DNA from: UBA1450 sp964452355
GTDB taxonomy: Bacteria > Patescibacteriota > Microgenomatia > UBA1406 > GWC2-37-13
Direction: 5' to 3'
Length of the DNA: 64,000 nucleotides
Assembly: GCA_964452355.1 (NCBI GenBank)
Contig: CAYVKV010000002.1
Location: forward strand, 135,790 to 199,789
Shown: positions 1 through 7,877 of the stretch, piece by piece
Numbering within the stretch: the first letter of the stretch is position 1
Layout of the letters: each line of letters starts with the position of its first letter
Notes under the pieces: generated by a model
Database searches by the model: none
What the model saw: only the letters and a program-made list of their open reading frames with translations
What the model was told of the DNA's origin: nothing
Made by a program: the position numbers and the translations under genes

Positions 1-1728
1 CCGACAACTCTTTTTACCGGCTCAGGAATGCAGCAGTTTGTCCCCTATCTTTTGGGGCAATCACATCCACAAGGGACACGACTTTTTAATATTCAACACT
101 GTGTTCGCGTTCAGGACATTGAAGAAGTTGGTGATAATCGCCATGACACTCTTTTTGAGATGATGGGAAACTGGTCTTTGGGAGACTATTTTAAAAAAGA
201 ACAGCTCAGCAATTTCTTCACCATTCTGACTGATAAAAACGAGGGACTTGGCCTTGATCCAAACAAACTTTTTGTAACCGTTTTTGAAGGAAATGACCAA
301 GCACCGCAAGACACTGAAAGTATTGAAGTTTGGACACAGATTTTTCAAAATGCAGGCTTAAGCTCCGCAATTGGCAAGAGGATATTTTTGTATCCTGCAG
401 AAAAAAATTGGTGGTCACGAGCTGGTGTTCCCGACAATATGCCCGCCGGTGAACCGGGAGGACCGGACAGTGAAGTTTTCTATCAGTTTGACATTGAGCA
501 CGATCCTTCTTTTGGAAAAGAGTGTCACCCAAACTGTGACTGTGGGAGATTTCTTGAAATCGGAAACTCCGTCTTCATGCAGTACAAAAAAATGAGTAAT
601 GGTACATTTGAAAACTTACCCAAAATGAACGTTGATTTCGGTGGCGGTCTTGAACGATTCCTTGCGGCGGCTCAAAATGATCCAGATATTTTCAAAACTG
701 ACGCATTTAGTCTCATAATCAAAGCCGTTGAAGAAACGACACAAACTGATTATACCAACGCCGCTACCCAACCTTCTATGCGCATCATTGCAGACCATCT
801 AAAAACGGCAACGTTTATCATCAAAGATGGTATTACCCCATCAAATAAAGAACAAGGATACGTACTCCGAAGACTTCTTCGGAGAGCGCTGGTCAAAATT
901 CGTGCATTAAATGAATTATTTTCTACCGAATCGATATCGCCGATTATTAAGGCGGTGCTTTCAACATATGACGGAATCTATTTTGATGCAAAAAGCGATA
1001 CCGAAAAAATTATTCCCGTCATACGTGATGAGATATCAAAATTCCACCTGACTCTTGACCGTGGACTTCGTGAACTTGAAAAGATGACCGATGTTGATGC
1101 AAAAAAGGCATTTGATCTCTATCAATCATATGGGTTTCCATTTGAGATAACCCAAGAGATTATGAAAGAGAAAAATATACACTTAAGTAAAGATGAGTAT
1201 GAAGCAGAAGCAAAACGCCATCAAGACAAATCTCGCTCATCTGCAAAGTCCAAATTCAAAGGAGGACTTGCCGATCAATCTGAACAAACGGTAAAGTATC
1301 ATACCGCAACCCATCTCCTCCATCAGGCGCTCTTTGATGTGTTAGGAGATTCGGTACGACAAGAAGGATCAAACATCACCGCGGATCGACTGCGATTTGA
1401 TTTTCAAAGCGTCAACCGACCGACAGACCAAGATATGAAAAAAGTAGAAACTATCATAAATGCGAAAATTAACGAAGAGCTTCCGATGAAAATGAAAGTC
1501 ATGGAAAAATCAGAGGCAGAAAAAGTGGGAGCCCGATCATTTTTCAAAGAAAAATATCCTGATCAGGTCAAAATATATTACATAGGTAAAGAAGATAACG
1601 TGCAAAAAGCATATTCAAAGGAATTTTGTGGTGGCCCCCATGTGACAAATACCAAAGAAATTGGACCAATCAGCATTCAGCGATTTAAAAAGATTGGATC
1701 AAATATGTATCGGGTGTATGCAGAATAA
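1..1728 (+). CDS. alaS: Alanyl-tRNA synthetase, 5'-truncated by window edge
   Basis: Charges tRNA-Ala in the cytoplasm. The reading frame is open from base 1, and the nine codons before the first internal Met encode PTTLFTGSG, the conserved class II motif 1 region, so the true start lies outside the window. Visible are GNWSLGDYFKKE, the GGGLERF motif 3, and the editing-domain zinc motifs HTATHLLH and CGGPH. The protein ends about 25 residues after CGGPH, so the C-terminal DHHA1/C-Ala domain of usual AlaRS (about 870 residues) is absent. The TAA follows directly and the next gene is 113 bases away, so this is a short AlaRS and not an obvious frameshift. The identification is firm. Confidence 0.96.
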   Translation, partial: PTTLFTGSGMQQFVPYLLGQSHPQGTRLFNIQHCVRVQDIEEVGDNRHDTLFEMMGNWSLGDYFKKEQLSNFFTILTDKNEGLGLDPNKLFVTVFEGNDQAPQDTESIEVWTQIFQNAGLSSAIGKRIFLYPAEKNWWSRAGVPDNMPAGEPGGPDSEVFYQFDIEHDPSFGKECHPNCDCGRFLEIGNSVFMQYKKMSNGTFENLPKMNVDFGGGLERFLAAAQNDPDIFKTDAFSLIIKAVEETTQTDYTNAATQPSMRIIADHLKTATFIIKDGITPSNKEQGYVLRRLLRRALVKIRALNELFSTESISPIIKAVLSTYDGIYFDAKSDTEKIIPVIRDEISKFHLTLDRGLRELEKMTDVDAKKAFDLYQSYGFPFEITQEIMKEKNIHLSKDEYEAEAKRHQDKSRSSAKSKFKGGLADQSEQTVKYHTATHLLHQALFDVLGDSVRQEGSNITADRLRFDFQSVNRPTDQDMKKVETIINAKINEELPMKMKVMEKSEAEKVGARSFFKEKYPDQVKIYYIGKEDNVQKAYSKEFCGGPHVTNTKEIGPISIQRFKKIGSNMYRVYAE

Positions 1729-1750
1729 TTATTAATTATTGTTGAGTGAA

Positions 1751-1820
1751 ATAATAAAATTTTAGAGCGAGTTCGGGTATGTACTCAAATAATGTTAACT
1801 CGCGAGTAAAATTTTATTAC
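1751..1820. repeat. Dispersed palindromic element, copy 1
   Basis: First of three related elements (see 38188 and 43258). The arms AAAATTTTA and TAAAATTTT enclose GAGCGAGTT and AACTCGCGAG, with an inner hairpin GGGT-ATGT-ACTC. It lies between alaS and the tRNA-binding gene. The outer arms (ATAAT and ATTAC) are weaker than in the other two copies. It may act as a bidirectional hairpin or terminator, or be a small mobile repeat; its function is unknown. Confidence 0.8.
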
Positions 1821-1841
1821 GAACGAATATAACATTTTCAT

Positions 1842-2177
1842 ATGAAAGACATCATCACATTCGACGCCTTTATCAAACTCGATATCCGCATCGGAGAAGT
1901 CAGTGCTGCACAAAATGTTGAAACCTCGACCAAATTAATCCAGTTATCGGTAGACTTTGGAGAGGAAATTGGTGTCCGAACGATTCTTGCCGGCATGCAA
2001 AAATGGTATTCTCCTAAGGATTTTATACATAAGAAATTCTTGTTTTTGGTAAATCTCGAGCCCAAGAAAATGGCCGGATCAGAGTCTCAAGGCATGCTTA
2101 TGGCAGCAGACTTCAATGGTGAACCAAAGCTTATTGAAGCGCCCGCCGATCTTCCCATCGGATCGACAATTCGATAG
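1842..2177 (+). CDS. tRNA-binding OB-fold protein (MetRS beta / Trbp111-like)
   Basis: A 111-residue stand-alone tRNA-binding domain of the type found at the C-terminus of methionyl-tRNA synthetase and in Trbp111/CsaA. Family features are the opening DAFIKLDIRIGEV, the central VNLEPKKMAGSESQGM (family consensus NLxPxKxxGxxSxGM) and the ending PIGSTIR. Such proteins bind tRNA elbows and can assist synthetases. Its place after alaS is consistent with a translation role. Whether it serves MetRS in trans cannot be told here, because no metG lies in the window. Confidence 0.88.
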   Translation: MKDIITFDAFIKLDIRIGEVSAAQNVETSTKLIQLSVDFGEEIGVRTILAGMQKWYSPKDFIHKKFLFLVNLEPKKMAGSESQGMLMAADFNGEPKLIEAPADLPIGSTIR

Positions 2178-2192
2178 CGCATATATTCAATT

Positions 2193-2220
2193 TTGCTTTT
2201 TGATCAAAATCCTGTATGAT
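2193..2220 (+). promoter_or_regulatory. Candidate sigma70 promoter for the DsbA-like gene
   Basis: TTGCTT at 2193-2198 and TATGAT at 2215-2220 are separated by 16 bases. The start codon at 2277 is about 50 bases downstream, so unlike many genes here this one would have a leader. Motif match only. Confidence 0.45.
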
Positions 2221-2276
2221 AGTTTTCACACGTATATAAAAGTAATTCAGAATTATTAATTTATTACAAAAAAATC

Positions 2277-3140
2277 ATGCCTCCAAAAAAAACAACAAAG
2301 AAGGTAGTTTCAGCAAAGCCTCCAGTAACGGTTGAAGCGCGCTCTGAAATGCCAAAAATGACCGTAGCAAGCAAAGACACCGTTGAGTCTTCTGTCTTGA
2401 ATAGATTGAGTCAACAATTCAATCTTCTTGCAATATTAATTGTTGCGCTCTTTCTCTTTCAGGGATATACCTTTTATCGCGTCAAGAATATTGAGTCAAA
2501 TGGCGTTGCAGGAGCACCGGGTCAACCTCAAGAGTCACCGCTTTCTGAGAAAAAACTCAAAGAGTACGCCAAAGATCTCAAACTTGATAAAAAGAAATTT
2601 GAAGCGTGTCTCGATAGTGGTGAAAAGGCAGAAATCGTAACCGCAGAAGCTGCAGAAGGCGCGGCACTTGGTGTTCAAGGAACCCCAGGGTTTTTTATCA
2701 ATGGACGGTTTTTAGGTGGCGCTTTTCCATTTGAAGTTTTCAAAGAAATTATTGATAAAGAGCTAGCCGGTGAAGCATCCGATGTATGTTCTGACTATTC
2801 AGAAGAACTTCAACAATACTGCCAGGATGAACAAAATCAGGCATTTAAGCCGGTTGCTGTCGAAGTAGCGGTCGGCAATTCCCCTGCAATAGGTTCAAAA
2901 GATGCGAAGGTCACGATTGTTGAATTTTCGGATTTTGAATGCCCATTCTGTTCAAGGGCATTTGGTACGGTGAAGCAAATCATAGATGCGTATCCAAATG
3001 ATGTAAAAATTGTATACAAGCACCTTCCCCTATCAAACATTCATCCAAACGCACAAAAAGCAGCTGAAGCTTCAATCTGTGCGGGAGATCAAGGAAAGTT
3101 TTGGGAGATGCATGACAAAATGTTTGAAGCACAGCTCTAA
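2277..3140 (+). CDS. Membrane-anchored DsbA-like thioredoxin-fold protein with circularly permuted halves
   Basis: A 287-residue protein. It has a basic N-terminus, one membrane segment at about residues 48-66, then extracytoplasmic thioredoxin-fold sequence. Order is unusual. The segment normally found in the second half of DsbA (LDKKKFEACLDSG, then GVQGTPGFFINGR with cis-Pro near 137) comes first. The segment normally found first (KVTIVEFSDFECPFC, with CPFC at 222-225, then HPNAQKAAEA) comes last and ends at a stop and a terminator. In canonical DsbA the CxxC precedes the cis-Pro. The likely role is disulfide exchange outside the membrane. A collapsed tandem copy in the assembly is the main alternative. 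Confidence 0.85.
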   Translation: MPPKKTTKKVVSAKPPVTVEARSEMPKMTVASKDTVESSVLNRLSQQFNLLAILIVALFLFQGYTFYRVKNIESNGVAGAPGQPQESPLSEKKLKEYAKDLKLDKKKFEACLDSGEKAEIVTAEAAEGAALGVQGTPGFFINGRFLGGAFPFEVFKEIIDKELAGEASDVCSDYSEELQQYCQDEQNQAFKPVAVEVAVGNSPAIGSKDAKVTIVEFSDFECPFCSRAFGTVKQIIDAYPNDVKIVYKHLPLSNIHPNAQKAAEASICAGDQGKFWEMHDKMFEAQL

Positions 3141-3162
3141 CACGTAACTTTCAAGTAAATAC

Positions 3163-3193
3163 AAACGGCCTGATACATATCAGGCCGTTTTTT
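3163..3193. terminator. Bidirectional intrinsic terminator
   Basis: A near-perfect 12-base-pair stem, AAACGGCCTGAT with ATCAGGCCGTTT, closes a 4-base loop and is followed by a T run (and preceded by A residues for the other strand). It lies between the convergent DsbA-like and aminotransferase genes and can serve both. Confidence 0.93.
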
Positions 3194-3198
3194 ATGTT

Positions 3199-4020
3199 TT
3201 AAAAATCTGTCTTTGACTCAAACATTTGGATCAGTTTCTGAGTCATGGGACCGACCGCTGCAACTCCAATTGTTGTTTCGTCGATTTTCACAACAGGGAC
3301 GATTTCATGACTTGAATTGGTGAAAAATGCTTCATCAATTGTTGAAAGTTCAGATGTTGATATAAGTCGATACTCCACCGTTATGGCGAGTTCTTGTGCA
3401 ATCTCAATGATCACTTTACGCGTAATTCCTTTGAGAATTCCATTTTCTGCGGTTATCAATACGTTATTTTTGACTGCAAAAAAATTACTTCGTGTCCCTT
3501 CGTAAATATTCAGTTCAGAATCGGTGTGAAGTATATCCACGGCTCCCGAAATTCTTGCTTTTTGAACTTCTACAATGCTTGCCCCGTAGTTTATGGTCTT
3601 GGCCAAAGGGTTCTGCCGCATCAACTGAGCTGTTTTTAGCGCAACCCCATCTGTATACATCTCCTGAGGATAGTCGTGCGCCTCATAAAAATAGATAAAA
3701 AACGTTTGCGTTTCTGAGGGAGTAAATCCATCGGCACTCACTCCACCGGTTTGGATGAGTTTGATATTTGTATGGGTAAATCCACTTTTTTCAATACCCT
3801 CCATAACCAATGCGCTGATTTCTTCCTTTGAGTTTACCGGCTTCATACCCATGAGACGGGCAGAGTTGAAAAAACGATCAATATGATCATCAAGTCTAAA
3901 TGGTTTTTTCCCATAAGTGCGAAGAAAGTCAAAAATTGCAAATCCACGGAGAACGGCAATATCCATAACAGATATTTTTGCCTCATCATCTGCCATCCAA
4001 CTTCCATTTAGGTAAATCAT
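3199..4020 (-). CDS. Class IV PLP aminotransferase (BCAT / D-amino acid / ADC lyase family)
   Basis: A 273-residue fold-type IV PLP enzyme. It opens MIYLNGSWMADDEAKISVMD and has RGFAIFDFLRTY, the PLP-lysine region LAKTINYGASIV, and EGTRSNFFAVKN, which marks the PLP phosphate/ring pocket. Family members include branched-chain aminotransferase, D-alanine aminotransferase and aminodeoxychorismate lyase, and sequence inspection does not separate these. The main ilvE in this window carries an in-frame stop, so this gene could be a backup branched-chain aminotransferase; that is inference. It converges on the DsbA-like gene. Confidence 0.88.
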   Translation of the reverse strand: MIYLNGSWMADDEAKISVMDIAVLRGFAIFDFLRTYGKKPFRLDDHIDRFFNSARLMGMKPVNSKEEISALVMEGIEKSGFTHTNIKLIQTGGVSADGFTPSETQTFFIYFYEAHDYPQEMYTDGVALKTAQLMRQNPLAKTINYGASIVEVQKARISGAVDILHTDSELNIYEGTRSNFFAVKNNVLITAENGILKGITRKVIIEIAQELAITVEYRLISTSELSTIDEAFFTNSSHEIVPVVKIDETTIGVAAVGPMTQKLIQMFESKTDF

Positions 4021-4124
4021 ATAACGCTAAAATGATAACTGCACTGGTAGTCGGAAAGTGATTAGAAATCATTTTGTTCTGACAATTCACCCAAGGCGAC
4101 TTAATCTTAAGGCCCGACATTATT

Positions 4125-4928
4125 TCACGAAATTTTTTGAGGAGGAGAAAAAATGTGAGGATGATTTTGGATATGTTCTTCGCAGTAGCAGATCATTGGG
4201 TTACATTCATCGCAGTATCGTATACCCATATCCGGATTGTCAATTTCATTTTTTTTGCAAATAGTGCACACGTGATATGGCGTTCTTTTAATGATCACCG
4301 ATCGTGCTCCCATTGATTGTTTTTGAAATACATTTTTGAAAATAATAAGTAACTCATCTCCAAAAAAGAAAAAGAAATTGGCGAGAGAAAATACTATCAA
4401 AACCTTTTCACCGATCGACCCAAAGATAAATGATGCTCCGGTGATAATCCAGGTCACGACTGCTATCCATTTGATTTTTACCGGCAGGACAAAGAAAATC
4501 ATGAGGGTAAAATCGGGAAAACGAAACGCAAATGCAAGAAAAAGCGATGTGAATAAGGAGATATTAGTAAGAGGAATCGTCGGAAATAAAATCGAAAAGA
4601 GCAAGTTTGCAACAAGAGAAATGAAAACATAAACCGTATAGTGAAATGACCCCCATAATCGTTCAAGAGCGGTCCCATAGATATAATAGAGATACATCGC
4701 AAATGCCAAAAAAAGCACATTGGTAGTTAGCGGCTCCATGAGGTAGGTGACAGATCTCCACCACTCACCTGCGAGGATTTGTGATCCGGTAAATGAGAGG
4801 AGCCTTGCTGTCTCGGGGCTGATATTTATGAGCAAAAAACCAATTCCTTGCGCAATAATCAAATAAAAAGTTATGTTTGAGATTGCAAGAAAGCTATATT
4901 TTTTTTCAAGTTTGTCAAGGAAATTCAT
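4125..4928 (-). CDS. Rhomboid-like polytopic membrane protein with C-terminal Cys-rich tail
   Basis: A 267-residue protein if it starts at MNFLDKLEKK. This start is chosen because a TATACT box lies 6 bases upstream and the longer N-terminal extension overlaps the divergent gene. Five to six hydrophobic segments contain GEWWRSVTYL and TALERLWGS, which match the first half of rhomboid proteases. The catalytic GxSG serine and the later histidine are not visible, so it is probably a non-proteolytic member. The tail has CTICKK and RYCDECNPMICYCEEHIQNH, a likely zinc-binding module on the cytoplasmic side. Function is unknown. Confidence 0.7.
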   Translation of the reverse strand: MNFLDKLEKKYSFLAISNITFYLIIAQGIGFLLINISPETARLLSFTGSQILAGEWWRSVTYLMEPLTTNVLFLAFAMYLYYIYGTALERLWGSFHYTVYVFISLVANLLFSILFPTIPLTNISLFTSLFLAFAFRFPDFTLMIFFVLPVKIKWIAVVTWIITGASFIFGSIGEKVLIVFSLANFFFFFGDELLIIFKNVFQKQSMGARSVIIKRTPYHVCTICKKNEIDNPDMGIRYCDECNPMICYCEEHIQNHPHIFSPPQKIS

Positions 4929-4934
4929 ACCACT

Positions 4935-4987
4935 AGTATAGCATCGACTATCATATTGCATATATATCTCTCCAATACTGCTATAAT
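4935..4987. promoter_or_regulatory. Divergent -10 boxes for the rhomboid-like and EamA genes
   Basis: On the minus strand TATACT (4935-4940) stands 6 bases before the ATG at 4928. On the plus strand TATAAT (4982-4987) stands 7 bases before the ATG at 4995. Both spacings place transcription starts at or next to the start codon, as for leaderless mRNAs. Confidence 0.55.
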
Positions 4988-4994
4988 CGTCACT

Positions 4995-5882
4995 ATGAAA
5001 CCAAAATTTAAGGGCTTCCTTGCACTTCTCGGAACTTCTTTTATTTACGGATCCTTTGGGGTGATTGTTCGGGCACTTGGACCGTATCTTACCGCAAATC
5101 AAATGACGTTTGCTCGATCGATCATCGTTTTTTCGATCATTGCAATAATTTTATACATAAAAAAAGTTTCAGTATTCAAAATTCCTCAGAATTTAATTCT
5201 CCCTTTGTTTGTCCACTCCGCCACATTTGCCGCGACCATTTTTCTTTTTACATACGCCGTGATGTTCACCTCTCTTTCGAAGGCAACCTTTAGTTTTTAT
5301 TCCACTACCCTCCTGACATCACTTATCGTAAGTATTGCATTTTTCAAAGAAGGTTTTAGCAAACAAAAAGCCATAAGTCTTGCTCTTGCACTTGGCGGAC
5401 TCATATTCTTTATTCTTCCCCGAGGGATTGGGTCAATCGGACTTGGTATGATCCTCACGGGAATTGCTGGGATTGGCGACGTCGTGACCAATAGTATGAA
5501 AAAATATCTGGGAGGAAAGATTGAACCATTGGTTCTCGTTTTGTACCAAATGCTTGCAGGACTCATCGTCGGACTCGTCTTCATCGTGTCGACTCAACAA
5601 TTTACCATCATACAAACGCTTGATATATCAGCTATCCTTTGGCTTCTTTTCTTTTCACTCAACTTCTTTTTGCTTTCATACCTCACGGTGTATGGTTTTC
5701 AACATTTTGATCTGAATTTGGGCACGATCATACTTTCTCTTGAGTTTGTCTGGGCCACCGCAATCGGATATGTCTGGTATCAAGAGACTTTGAATACCTA
5801 CCAAATTATTGCGATGGGACTCCTCATATTCTCTATTGTAAATATGAATCTGCCCGTGAAAAAACAAGAATTGAAAAAATAA
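4995..5882 (+). CDS. EamA/DMT-family transporter
   Basis: A 295-residue protein with about ten transmembrane helices in two homologous halves, as in EamA (drug/metabolite transporter) permeases. The ATG at 4995 is preferred over an upstream in-frame Met because TATAAT sits 7 bases before it. Typical features are the opening GFLALLGTSFIYGSFGVIVR and the second-half ending SLEFVWATAIGYVWYQET. Members export or import amino acids, nucleosides or other metabolites; the substrate is not predictable. It is followed 12 bases later by a paralogue, so the two are co-transcribed and may work together or have diverged. Confidence 0.88.
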   Translation: MKPKFKGFLALLGTSFIYGSFGVIVRALGPYLTANQMTFARSIIVFSIIAIILYIKKVSVFKIPQNLILPLFVHSATFAATIFLFTYAVMFTSLSKATFSFYSTTLLTSLIVSIAFFKEGFSKQKAISLALALGGLIFFILPRGIGSIGLGMILTGIAGIGDVVTNSMKKYLGGKIEPLVLVLYQMLAGLIVGLVFIVSTQQFTIIQTLDISAILWLLFFSLNFFLLSYLTVYGFQHFDLNLGTIILSLEFVWATAIGYVWYQETLNTYQIIAMGLLIFSIVNMNLPVKKQELKK

Positions 5883-5894
5883 TCCAAAACCTAA

Positions 5895-6794
5895 ATGAAT
5901 ATTCTTCCAAAAATTTCCGAGTACCGAAAAGGGGTTCTTTCCCTCATCCTCCTCTCCTTGGTATTTGCCTCAATGGGTTTGTTTGCCCGGTATTTGAGTA
6001 CCGGATTTCTCCTTTTTCAACAAGTGTACCTTCGGATTTTTGCGGCATTCATTCTCAGTTTTATATTTTTCAGAAACGACATTGATCTAGGAAAGCTTAA
6101 GAAAATAGGAAAAAAAGAGTGGAGGTTAATTTTCTTTCGGGTCATTGCGTTTTATGTTTTTGGTGTGACCTTGTTTACCCAAGCGATCATTCTCACCAAG
6201 TACAGCAACGTCTCATTCATTGGTGCGTTGCCTATGGTTGCGATCATGGGAATATTTCTCATGAAAGAAAAACTGACTGCAAAAAAACTTGCATTCATCA
6301 TTATGGCTTTTCTCGGTGTTCTCCTTATTGCAGTTACCGATTATTCTCATATTTTTTCATGGGGAAAAGGCGAGCTTATCGCACTCATATCGACCACCAC
6401 TTTTGCGCTCAGTTATGTGGCTCGCAAATGGCATTCAGGACTTCTCAACAACAAAGAAATAACGACACTGATGTTATTTCTGGCAAGTATCTTATTATTC
6501 ATCTCGTCACTGTTTCTGGGCGAAGGACTGCCACTTTCTGGATGGAGTAGTGGGTTGATTGTGGCGATAATTGGCGCTGGTATTTTCAATATTGCAAATC
6601 TCCTTCTCACCAATTATGGATTCCAAAAAGTCGAGGCAATATTTGCAAGCAATATCCTTTCACTTGAGAGTGTGTTTGCCATCGTCTTAGGGCTTCTTTT
6701 TTACAAAGAAATGCCGCTCGCTCGTGAGTTTGCAGGAGGAGCAATCATCGCACTCAGCGTGATTGGAATGAACTGGGTTGAAAAGAAGGAGTAA
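5895..6794 (+). CDS. EamA/DMT-family transporter, second copy
   Basis: A 299-residue, ten-helix EamA permease directly downstream of another. It opens with a short cytoplasmic stretch and LSLILLSLVFASMGLFARY, and its second half ends LSLESVFAIVLGLLFYKEMP, the usual glutamate-containing repeat of this family. It is divergent from its neighbour, so this is not a recent duplication. Substrate unknown. It converges on tspO with 4 bases between the genes. Confidence 0.87.
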   Translation: MNILPKISEYRKGVLSLILLSLVFASMGLFARYLSTGFLLFQQVYLRIFAAFILSFIFFRNDIDLGKLKKIGKKEWRLIFFRVIAFYVFGVTLFTQAIILTKYSNVSFIGALPMVAIMGIFLMKEKLTAKKLAFIIMAFLGVLLIAVTDYSHIFSWGKGELIALISTTTFALSYVARKWHSGLLNNKEITTLMLFLASILLFISSLFLGEGLPLSGWSSGLIVAIIGAGIFNIANLLLTNYGFQKVEAIFASNILSLESVFAIVLGLLFYKEMPLAREFAGGAIIALSVIGMNWVEKKE

Positions 6795-6798
6795 ATGG

Positions 6799-7275
6799 TT
6801 AATTTAATTTCCAAATTGCCACATTCAGAATCGTTGCAAAACTTACCCAAAGAAGATACGGAATCAACAAATACGATGATCGTCGGTCAATATCCCAGAA
6901 AAGCTTGATAAGATACACAATCATAAGCCACAGAACGATGATAATGATCAGTGCACCACCAAGATTTCGTGCGCCAAAAAAAACCAGTGACCAAACTGCG
7001 TTTATCCCCAGATGAATCAAAAAAAGATCCACCGCTCTTTTTATCTTCGATTTTTTATATCCTTTCACCCATACAAAATAGAGTGCAATTCCCATGAGGG
7101 TATAAAGCACTGTCCAAACAGGACCAAAGACGAAGTTTGGAGGATTGAAACTTGGCTTTTCTAAATAAATATACCAATTGGATATTGAAGAAACCGTACC
7201 AAACGACCCAATAATACCGGCAATTTGCGAAATAAAAATTGAGAACAAAAGAAGAGGTATGTTTTTTATCTTCAT
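6799..7275 (-). CDS. tspO: TspO/MBR family membrane protein
   Basis: A 158-residue protein with five transmembrane helices. Family motifs are WYIYLEKPSFNPPNFVFGPVW (first 20 positions of the match shown in part), WTVLYTLMGIALYFVW and NAVWSLVFFGARN, near the C-terminus followed by LWVSFATILNVAIWKLN. TspO proteins bind porphyrins and sterol-like ligands, and in bacteria are linked to oxygen, stress or tetrapyrrole responses. No haem genes lie nearby, so the role here is open. A TACAAT box lies 5 bases before its ATG and overlaps the promoter of the divergent gene. Confidence 0.93.
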   Translation of the reverse strand: MKIKNIPLLLFSIFISQIAGIIGSFGTVSSISNWYIYLEKPSFNPPNFVFGPVWTVLYTLMGIALYFVWVKGYKKSKIKRAVDLFLIHLGINAVWSLVFFGARNLGGALIIIIVLWLMIVYLIKLFWDIDRRSSYLLIPYLLWVSFATILNVAIWKLN

Positions 7276-7280
7276 ACCTC

Positions 7281-7290
7281 ATTGTACAAT
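7281..7290. promoter_or_regulatory. Overlapping back-to-back -10 boxes
   Basis: The palindromic core ATTGTACAAT gives TACAAT on both strands. The plus copy (7285-7290) is 6 bases before the ATG at 7297, and the minus copy (7281-7286) is 5 bases before the tspO ATG at 7275. Only 21 bases separate the two start codons, so both mRNAs would be leaderless and the two promoters would compete. Confidence 0.6.
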
Positions 7291-7296
7291 AATCTT

Positions 7297-7800
7297 ATGG
7301 GAAACATTATTACGGTCAATGATCTGATGCAGCATGGGTACTCATATCCTCTCAGCGAACCTCTCGGAAAAAACTTTGATCCGATTTTTACCCCCGATCT
7401 GTCCCCAAAAGAAATGCTTGCGATGGGAATGTTTGGCGGAAAATATATGACCGATTGTAAAAAGGAATTCCCCGCCGATTGGTATACCCATGCCAAGCTT
7501 TCCCCTGAGAAAAGAGATTGTTCGCTCAACTATTTCAAAGTCGATGCAAGTCAACCACTTTCAGTCTGGCAAAAGAAGGGTTGGATTCATCCGCAGGATC
7601 CGCGAGGATGGTTTCAATGGTATTGTCGCTACTATTTGGGAAGAAGAACGCCAGATGATATTCGACAAATCAAAAGATGGAAAGCAATGATTCGACACGT
7701 CGCTCAAATCAAAAGAAATTGTGTTCTGGGAGATTTTTCATGTAGACCAAAACAGCGTCAAGCTCTGCTCCACTGGGCATATGATTCAAGGGAAATGTGA
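7297..7800 (+). CDS. Conserved protein of unknown function
   Basis: A 167-residue soluble protein rich in Trp, Tyr and Pro. The ATG at 7297 is chosen because a TACAAT box lies 6 bases upstream; a TTG 15 bases earlier would fall inside that box. Striking segments are PADWYTHAKLSPEKRD, QPLSVWQKKGWIHPQDPRGW and FQWYCRYYLGRR. I recall a widespread uncharacterised family with this WIHPxDPRGWFQWYCRYY pattern but cannot name it. No signal peptide or membrane segment is visible. The many aromatics and Arg residues would suit nucleic acid or nucleotide binding; that is a guess. Confidence 0.72.
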   Translation: MGNIITVNDLMQHGYSYPLSEPLGKNFDPIFTPDLSPKEMLAMGMFGGKYMTDCKKEFPADWYTHAKLSPEKRDCSLNYFKVDASQPLSVWQKKGWIHPQDPRGWFQWYCRYYLGRRTPDDIRQIKRWKAMIRHVAQIKRNCVLGDFSCRPKQRQALLHWAYDSREM

Positions 7801-7877
7801 TCGGACACCTCTAGGGTATGTTTTTTTACTGTCAACTTCATTGGAAACATTATTTTAATCTCATGAGATGACGAGCG

